Below, in pieces: positions 6,999 through 11,801 of a DNA stretch of 11,801 nt. The translations under genes and the position numbers were made by a program. The notes under the pieces are model-generated. The model worked only from the letters and a program-made list of their open reading frames with translations, made no database searches and was not told the origin of the DNA. The number at the start of each line of letters is the position of its first letter. Position 1 is the stretch's first letter. This DNA is from JADFOB01 sp964651325 (lineage in GTDB: Bacteria; Planctomycetota; Phycisphaerae; UBA1845): NCBI GenBank assembly GCA_964651325.1, contig CAZYXP010000114.1:1-11801 (forward strand), given 5' to 3'.

Positions 6999-7621
6999 AG
7001 GCGAGCAAGACGAATCTGGAAACTCTGATTTCCAAGCGCCTCGATGGGCTGCTGGATGAGAACGATCAGTTGGTGCTGGATCGCGAACTCATTCGCGACC
7101 CACAGGCCCGGCAGATGATGGATGCCTACCGCGAGGCGGATGGCCTTGCGGCGAGGGCGCTGGATGAGGTCGTTGCGGATCGCAGCGATGCCATCGATCC
7201 GCAGGCGTGGATCGACGGCGTATCTCAACAGCGCGGCGCATCGCCGGTGCATCGAGGCTGGTGGCTGGTTCCCGGATCGATTGCGGCCGGGCTGCTGGCG
7301 ATCCTGGTCAACAGCTTGACGGTCGCACCGCCCCCTTCCTCCAGCATTCAGATGGCCCGTGGCCCTCAAGTGACTCACGTGACGAAGCCGCAGCCCACGA
7401 TGGGCCGGGTGGTGCCGATTTCGGCACAGCCGCGTCAGGGCGACGTGATGCGTAATGCGTCGATGGCGCCACAGCAAAAAATTCGCCGAGACACGAGTCA
7501 CAACTCGTACGGAATCATGGGTCGCGAAGGCGTGCTTTACTGGATCGAGGTGGATCGGATGCGAACGATCAAACGCCCCAATCCCAAAGCCAACGATCAC
7601 CCCGTGTTGCATGAAATGTAA
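6995..7621 (+). CDS. Putative membrane-anchored anti-sigma factor
   Basis: This 208-residue single-pass protein probably binds and holds the ECF sigma factor encoded upstream, with which it shares an ATGA overlap (6995-6998); such coupling is typical of sigma/anti-sigma pairs. Residues 1-60 are charged and helical (SKRLDGLLDENDQLVLDREL...DPQARQMMDAYREAD), like the N-terminal domain of planctomycete anti-sigma factors. A transmembrane helix lies at about 89-110 (GWWLVPGSIAAGLLAILVNS). Residues 111-208 would be periplasmic, Pro/Met/Gln-rich, ending in a conserved-looking GVLYWIEVDRMR. The protein has no Cys, so it lacks the HxxxCxxC zinc (ZAS) motif of many anti-sigma factors. Function is inferred from context and topology rather than a clear family motif. 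Confidence 0.7.
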   Translation: MKASKTNLETLISKRLDGLLDENDQLVLDRELIRDPQARQMMDAYREADGLAARALDEVVADRSDAIDPQAWIDGVSQQRGASPVHRGWWLVPGSIAAGLLAILVNSLTVAPPPSSSIQMARGPQVTHVTKPQPTMGRVVPISAQPRQGDVMRNASMAPQQKIRRDTSHNSYGIMGREGVLYWIEVDRMRTIKRPNPKANDHPVLHEM

Positions 7622-7627
7622 ATGCTC

Positions 7628-7650
7628 GATCCGCCCGGCAAGGCGGGTCG
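7628..7650 (+). other. Hairpin between anti-sigma and PDZ genes
   Basis: GATCCGCC (7628-7635) can pair with GGCGGGTC (7642-7649), including one G-T pair, around a six-base loop. No T-tract follows directly, so it is not a standard terminator; it may adjust expression of the downstream PDZ gene or protect message ends. Confidence 0.35.
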
Positions 7651-7699
7651 TTGCGAAGTATTAAGCATCGGATTTTTCTTTTCAGGGAGTGTACAAGCG

Positions 7700-9379
7700 A
7701 TGGTTACGAAACTAGCTGTAACGCTGATGATGGCGGCCGCGCCGCACTGGTTCTCCTCAACGCTGTTGGCCGGCGATTTGCCAAAGTGCAAGACTAAAGC
7801 CCATGCCAAGTGCGTAAAGAAGTGCTGCGTCAAACCTGGTGCCAAGTGTAGGAAGAAATGCAAGATCGTGCGGTTGACCAAGGATGATGCCGCACGTGTC
7901 GCCGATGGTCGCAGTGAAGCCGTGTTCTTCGGTGAAGGAGAAGAGGGCGACGCGCACGTCGCGATCGAACTGATCGGCCATGGTGGGTTGCACGGCCACG
8001 ACGCTGCGATGGGCGCTGGGCATGCGATCTTCGTCGGTGGACCCGATGGAGAAGACGGCGAGGCGCGAGTCATCGTGCTGAAGGGCGACGCGGACGCCGA
8101 TGGAAACGCATTTGTATGGTCATCGGATGATGAAGACGGCGCGGAGCATGCAGTTCAATTCAAGGTCCTTGCCCGTGTGGGTGAGGACGACGCCGATGCG
8201 CCCAAACAGGGCTGGCTCGGCGTTTCGATCAAGACGGTTTCCGACGAAATGGCGGATCAACTGGAGATTGAAGGCCGCGGCATTCTTGTGGTCAATGTCA
8301 TCAAAGACAGCCCGGCAGAATTGGGCGGGATTCAGGCCAACGATGTGATCATGGCCATCAATGATGACGCCGTCACCGGCGAGGTTGGCAACGTTGTCGA
8401 GCTGGTGAGTGGTCATGCTCCTGGCGAAGAAATTGATGTTACGGTCCTACGCGGCGGCGAGGAGCAAACCCTCTCGATCACGCTAAGTTCTCGGGCCGAA
8501 ATCAAGGAAGGCCTCTGGAAGTTCGACGTAGCGCCGTTTGCAGAGATTGAAGAAAACGTGACGGCGCATGGCAAGATGTTGCGCCGCGGCGCGGGCGGTG
8601 AATGGGTGTTTGAGGATCTCGGTGATCTGACCAACATTAAGGAATTGCGGGATCAGCTTCAGCTCGACATTCCCGGTGGTGCGAGCCACTTCACGAAGGT
8701 CTTCGTCGATGGCAACAGCAAGTCCGTCAAGCTCGAGATCAAGACCGACGAGGGCGAATTGAGCATTACACAAGAGGACGGCGGCGAGATCACGGTAACA
8801 CGCACCGACGAGAACGATACGGAAACGACGATCGTTTACGAAAATGAAGACGATCTGGCCGAGGGCGATCCCGATGCCTTTGAGCACTACAGCTCGAGCG
8901 GCAAGCCGGTCGTGCTGGACCTTTCGCTGCACGGCCTCAAGCGGCTGGGCGATGTCGATTTCAATGTGGAGTTGAAGGGACTCAAAGACGGGTTGTTTGA
9001 TTGGCGCACCGACCTGCACGAGCAGCTTTCTGAGGCCCACTCGGCCTATCGCGAGGCGATGGAGCAGGCTCGCGAAGGATATGAGGAAGCGGTCGCGGCC
9101 TGGCGAGAGAAGAGCGAGGACGAGAACGGCGCCGCGGAATTCGACATGCCGTTCTTCCCGCTTCCCGGCGACCACGCCATGTTCATGGGCAAGGGCCTAC
9201 ATCGGATTGGCAAACCCAAGCATACATTTAATGTCGGTGCCGACGGCGCCATCGAAGTCCGAATCCGCCGGGGCGATTCCGAACTGGTTCGTAGCTTCGA
9301 AAACGAAGAGGACCTAGCCGAGCGGAATCCGGTCCTCTACGGAAAGTACCAGGAACTCATGGATGCCGATGAGGAATAG
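7700..9379 (+). CDS. Exported PDZ-domain protein with Cys/Lys-rich N-terminal segment
   Basis: A 559-residue protein. ATG 7700 is chosen because AGGGAG lies ten bases upstream and it begins a signal peptide (about 1-25, MVTKLAVTLMMAAA...LLAG). Next comes a very basic segment with six Cys in 25 residues (30, 38, 42, 43, 50, 54) in a repeated AKCxKKC pattern. Residues 60-165 are acidic and Gly-rich. A PDZ domain spans about 170-264, beginning QGWLGVSI and containing ILVVNVIKDSPAELGGIQAND, the classic PDZ2 signature of HtrA-like proteins. No trypsin-like protease domain is present, so it is not a DegP protease. The C-terminal half is unassigned, with a charged helix at about 437-474 and two related modules (362-397 and 516-550). 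It is 78 bases after the anti-sigma gene, so it may sense or transmit envelope signals for the sigma factor, by analogy with RseA partner proteins. Confidence 0.8.
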   Translation: MVTKLAVTLMMAAAPHWFSSTLLAGDLPKCKTKAHAKCVKKCCVKPGAKCRKKCKIVRLTKDDAARVADGRSEAVFFGEGEEGDAHVAIELIGHGGLHGHDAAMGAGHAIFVGGPDGEDGEARVIVLKGDADADGNAFVWSSDDEDGAEHAVQFKVLARVGEDDADAPKQGWLGVSIKTVSDEMADQLEIEGRGILVVNVIKDSPAELGGIQANDVIMAINDDAVTGEVGNVVELVSGHAPGEEIDVTVLRGGEEQTLSITLSSRAEIKEGLWKFDVAPFAEIEENVTAHGKMLRRGAGGEWVFEDLGDLTNIKELRDQLQLDIPGGASHFTKVFVDGNSKSVKLEIKTDEGELSITQEDGGEITVTRTDENDTETTIVYENEDDLAEGDPDAFEHYSSSGKPVVLDLSLHGLKRLGDVDFNVELKGLKDGLFDWRTDLHEQLSEAHSAYREAMEQAREGYEEAVAAWREKSEDENGAAEFDMPFFPLPGDHAMFMGKGLHRIGKPKHTFNVGADGAIEVRIRRGDSELVRSFENEEDLAERNPVLYGKYQELMDADEE

Positions 9380-9454
9380 AGCATCGGCCCTGGCACGCAC
9401 TGGAAAACCTTTTCCAATCAGCTAGCGCCATCCGGCGGCGAATAGCCCATCCGC

Positions 9455-9500
9455 AAAGTTGCCCATCCTTCGCTGCGAAAGCGAGGATGGGCAACTTTTT
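9455..9500 (+). terminator. Strong rho-independent terminator
   Basis: AAAGTTGCCCATCC (9455-9468) pairs perfectly with GGATGGGCAACTTT (9485-9498). The stem extends by TCGCT/AGCGA after one bulged T, around a five-base loop, and ends in TTTTT (9496-9500). It lies 76 bases after the PDZ gene and ends the sigma operon. The A-run on the 5' side could let it work in both directions, but no minus-strand gene faces it. Confidence 0.88.
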
Positions 9501-9508
9501 GCGCGCCC

Positions 9509-9538
9509 TTGTGAGCCGATGGCAGTCTGCGATACAAT
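9509..9538 (+). promoter_or_regulatory. Candidate promoter of the exosortase operon
   Basis: TTGTGA (9509-9514, 4 of 6) and TACAAT (9533-9538, 5 of 6) are 18 bases apart. The site begins nine bases after the upstream terminator and 58 bases before the GTG start of the exosortase gene, giving a leader of about 50 bases. The position supports an independent transcription unit. Confidence 0.5.
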
Positions 9539-9595
9539 TTCCCGCACCGGAAGCGATGCGTTCATTGGCTTCATCGAATTGGGAAAGGAGACGAC

Positions 9596-10276
9596 GTGGG
9601 CGACAAGGACAAGCAGCATCAACCGGATGAGTCCGAGTCGCGCGGATCGGCGCCCGATGGGGATGCCGCAACGCACGGGCCTGCCGACGGATCCGAAAAG
9701 ACTGGCGAGAAGCCATCACCGCGAAACCGGAGAAGAGTCAAGAAGAAGCGCCGCCCACCGCCTTCAAAGAAGCCCATTTTCAAGTTCGTGGTGGGCCTCG
9801 GCCTCTTGCTGATTGCCGCCAACGTGGCGCTCAACATCGAAAGCGTGGAAAATGGGTTCACGCCCTCCTATCTTCGCGGTTGGGCGCAGGTCTCGGCGGC
9901 CGTGCTCAACGTGTTCGGCGAGAACGCTCGGGTATACGACAGCTCCATTTCCTCCAGCCGATTCAGCGTCAACATCAAGAAGGGCTGCGACGCGATTCAG
10001 CCCACCATCCTCTTCATCTGCGCGGTCTTGGCCTCCCCGGTGGCCTTCAAACCCAAAATCCCCGGCCTCTTGCTGGGGTTGGCCTTCCTGATGCTCATGA
10101 ACCTCGTTCGCGTGCTGAGCCTCTTCTACGTGGGCATCTATTGGAATTCCGCCTTCGAGATCATGCATCACGACGTGTGGCAGGCGGTTTTTATCATCTT
10201 GTCGATTCTGGCATGGGGCGCCTGGGCGTTGTGGGCAGTCCGCAAAACGATAGAACCGCAACATGCCGCCGCTTAA
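9596..10276 (+). CDS. Exosortase/archaeosortase family transpeptidase (resembles XrtH type)
   Basis: A 226-residue inner-membrane protein of the exosortase family, which cleaves C-terminal sorting tags (PEP-CTERM-like) and transfers the protein to an envelope acceptor. The GTG start has AAAGGAG five bases upstream. Residues 1-60 are a hydrophilic tail, acidic then strongly basic (RNRRRVKKKRR). The first TM is about 61-80, followed by a periplasmic segment (81-129) and then the core: nucleophile Cys131 in KKGCDAIQPT, a TM ending LASP (to 148), Arg172 in NLVRVLSLF, His191 in FEIMHHDVWQ, and a last TM to about 215. Cys, Arg and His are thus all present. The small size and the GCDAIQPT and FExxHxxxWQ motifs recall exosortase H (recalled, not searched). 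The gene overlaps the next by 14 bases. No substrate is encoded in the window. Confidence 0.85.
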   Translation: MGDKDKQHQPDESESRGSAPDGDAATHGPADGSEKTGEKPSPRNRRRVKKKRRPPPSKKPIFKFVVGLGLLLIAANVALNIESVENGFTPSYLRGWAQVSAAVLNVFGENARVYDSSISSSRFSVNIKKGCDAIQPTILFICAVLASPVAFKPKIPGLLLGLAFLMLMNLVRVLSLFYVGIYWNSAFEIMHHDVWQAVFIILSILAWGAWALWAVRKTIEPQHAAA

Positions 10277-10961
10277 GCCCATCCTGCGCTTCTTCTTCAC
10301 GGCAGTGGCGATCTACGTCTTGCTGATCTTGCCGTGGCCCGGGGTGCGCGAGGCATACCGCGAGTTCTACCGGATCGCGGCGAATGTGTGCCTGTCAACC
10401 TTTGGATCGCAGGGCCAGATCGCTTTTCGACCGCCCACGGCCGCCGAATTTGCCAAGCGCAAGGGCACGGCCGATCGCGGTGACCTGGCCGCGGCCATCG
10501 TACGCCAGACCGTGACGTATCAGGAATTGACCCAAAAAGACGGCACGATCGCCAAAGTGCCGCTCACCGGCAGACCCGTCGGCGTTGTCTCGATCATTCC
10601 CACAGGCCGGGTCGGTTTCGTGCCCACGGCCGAGCTGATCGCCCTGATCCTAGCCTCGCCTGTTTCGTGGCCCCGGCGGCTGCGGGCTCTTGTCGGCGGC
10701 TTCGTGCTGGTCAATCTCTTCGTAGGGGCCAGATTGGCGATGATGCTGCTGTTCTGCTACTCACAGGATACGCCGATGCGGCAGTTTGAGTGGGGATCGA
10801 CCGCCACGAACCTGATCGCCGGCCTGTACGAATTCTTCTACGTCTCTCCGACCGGCTCATTTTTGATCCCGCCGCTCATCTGGGCCCTGGTGACCATTCG
10901 ATCCGACGACGTGCGGGCCATGCTTCCCGCCCAAGACGAGCGGCCACCCGCCGATGACTGA
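10263..10961 (+). CDS. Exosortase-like membrane protein without catalytic Cys and His (putative pseudo-exosortase)
   Basis: A 232-residue membrane protein coupled to the exosortase gene by a 14-base overlap. TM helices are predicted at about 8-24, 119-131, 141-166 and 198-211. It aligns by eye with the exosortase: YREFYRIAANV...FG matches YLRGWAQVSAAVLNVFG, and GRVGFVPT...LASPV (115-134) matches GCDAIQPT...LASPV (130-149) without a gap, as does Arg157 with Arg172. The nucleophilic Cys position is Arg116, and the protein contains no His at all, so it cannot carry the Cys-Arg-His triad. About 45 extra residues lie in the segment before the core (roughly 50-114), predicted periplasmic. It may correspond to the 'exosortase H-associated membrane protein' type found beside xrtH. 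A scaffold, substrate-recognition or regulatory role is inferred. Confidence 0.7.
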   Translation: MPPLKPILRFFFTAVAIYVLLILPWPGVREAYREFYRIAANVCLSTFGSQGQIAFRPPTAAEFAKRKGTADRGDLAAAIVRQTVTYQELTQKDGTIAKVPLTGRPVGVVSIIPTGRVGFVPTAELIALILASPVSWPRRLRALVGGFVLVNLFVGARLAMMLLFCYSQDTPMRQFEWGSTATNLIAGLYEFFYVSPTGSFLIPPLIWALVTIRSDDVRAMLPAQDERPPADD

Positions 10962-11766
10962 TCCCAACACGCCGACGCCACGCCCCCAAGTCGCCGTGCT
11001 CGCCGCGGATGCGAACGCGCCCAGCCCCTCTCGTGAACACGCGTTGGCGGCTCGTCTTGAGATTCCGATGCTCCGCGATCCCGACGCGGCCCAGGGGCGA
11101 TTCGATTTGCTGCTTGCCTTTCGTCAAAACCGGCTCGAGCTGCGATCCGTCGATTCGAGCGTCCTCAGCCCGATATGCGTCGATTTCCTGCTCGGATCCA
11201 CCGCCCAAAGGGCCGCGCGCCAGCACATGGGCAAGCAACCGCTCGCGGTGGCGATCGGCCTGCGTAAGGGGTGCACCAGCGTGGTTGATGCGAGCGCGGG
11301 CCTGGGAAACGACGCCTTCATGCTGGCCGCGCTGGGATGCAGCGTGACCGCCGTGGAGCGGTGCAGCGTCTTGGCAGCACTGCTTGATGACGGGCTCTCG
11401 CGAGCTTACGAGGACGGCGGCCTTCAAACGCGACCCATCGCCGAGAGAATCAACCTCGTTGGGGCCGACGCCCGAGCATTCCTGGCCGGCCTGTCGACTG
11501 CGGATGCGCCGGATACGGTCTATCTCGATCCCATGTTCACCCTCCGCCGGAAGAAAGTCGCCGTCAACAAGGTGATGCAGCTCACGCGGAAACTCGCCGG
11601 CGACGATGCTGACGCGCCTGAGCTTCTGGAAATCGCCCGCCGCATCGCGAAAAAGCGCGTCGTGGTCAAGCGCCATCGTTTGGCGCCGCCGCTTGCCCCC
11701 GACCCGGCCGGCGAGCATGCCGGGAAAATGGTTCGGTACGACGTGTATCTGCCGATCAACGGCTGA
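10954..11766 (+). CDS. rsmJ: 16S rRNA (guanine-1516-N2)-methyltransferase
   Basis: RsmJ uses S-adenosylmethionine to methylate N2 of G1516 in helix 45 region of 16S rRNA, in the cytoplasm. The 270-residue protein is slightly longer than the E. coli enzyme (about 250) owing to a Pro/Ala-rich N-terminus. It shows RLEL (60-63) and VDFLLGS (76-82) in the N-terminal domain, GKQPLAVAIGLRKG (93-106), SAM motif I VVDASAGLGNDAF (110-122), VER (134-136), the catalytic-type motif YLDPMF (190-195) and VVVKRHRLAPPL (236-247). ATG 10954 overlaps the previous stop by eight bases, so it is likely co-translated with the exosortase pair. The enzyme is best known from gammaproteobacteria. A functional link with protein sorting is not expected; the overlap may simply reflect shared transcription. 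Confidence 0.9.
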   Translation: MTDPNTPTPRPQVAVLAADANAPSPSREHALAARLEIPMLRDPDAAQGRFDLLLAFRQNRLELRSVDSSVLSPICVDFLLGSTAQRAARQHMGKQPLAVAIGLRKGCTSVVDASAGLGNDAFMLAALGCSVTAVERCSVLAALLDDGLSRAYEDGGLQTRPIAERINLVGADARAFLAGLSTADAPDTVYLDPMFTLRRKKVAVNKVMQLTRKLAGDDADAPELLEIARRIAKKRVVVKRHRLAPPLAPDPAGEHAGKMVRYDVYLPING

Positions 11767-11801
11767 AGAAGGGAGCCGCGGGCAAGCTAACAGCAATCAG
11801 C

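Noticed and set aside
6881..7612. Minus-strand open frame of 243 codons antisense to the anti-sigma gene.
   Set aside because: Rich in His/Arg with no domain; the plus strand has ATGA coupling and a clear TM helix.
8483..9175. Minus-strand open frame of 230 codons under the PDZ gene.
   Set aside because: The plus frame holds a signal peptide, PDZ and repeated modules; the antisense frame has no motif.
10876..11796. Minus-strand open frame of 306 codons at the right end.
   Set aside because: Antisense to rsmJ, whose motifs are all in the plus frame; no recognisable domain.

Overview
The window looks like chromosomal DNA of a GC-rich Gram-negative bacterium, most likely a planctomycete (Planctomycetota, perhaps Phycisphaerae-like). 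This is an inference from the gene mix: a GAF-PP2C (RsbU-like) phosphatase, an FG-GAP propeller lipoprotein, an ECF sigma factor with a one-TM anti-sigma-like partner that has no zinc motif, a PDZ protein and an exosortase. No rRNA, tRNA, CRISPR array or insertion sequence was found.

Layout. (1) 41-1489 (+): GAF-PP2C phosphatase whose 5' end is uncertain; the first ~75 bases look coding in another frame. (2) 1651-3195 (+): secreted or lipid-anchored seven-motif FG-GAP protein. It converges with (3) trpF, 3484-4155 (-), which has no other trp gene nearby. The gap between them holds three GTAG-headed hairpins, two direct and one inverted, resembling REP elements. (4) 4364-5170 (+): alpha/beta-hydrolase lipoprotein behind a good sigma-70-type promoter. 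It converges with (5) a small Rieske ferredoxin, 5486-5800 (-), with a TTG start and strong Shine-Dalgarno. (6) 6399-9379 (+): ECF sigma factor, membrane-anchored anti-sigma-like protein (ATGA overlap) and an exported PDZ protein with a Cys/Lys-rich head, probably an envelope-response unit. A strong intrinsic terminator closes it. (7) 9596-11766 (+): three overlapping genes behind a new promoter: an exosortase, a second exosortase-fold membrane protein without the catalytic Cys or any His, and the 16S rRNA methyltransferase rsmJ.

The most interesting feature is the exosortase pair. The second protein aligns without gaps to the exosortase through the catalytic helix and the conserved Arg, but has Arg where the nucleophilic Cys should be. 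It also has about 45 extra residues in the predicted periplasmic segment, suggesting a pseudoenzyme partner or substrate adaptor. No sorting-signal substrate is encoded in the window. Gene calls rest on motifs read by eye; no database search was run.
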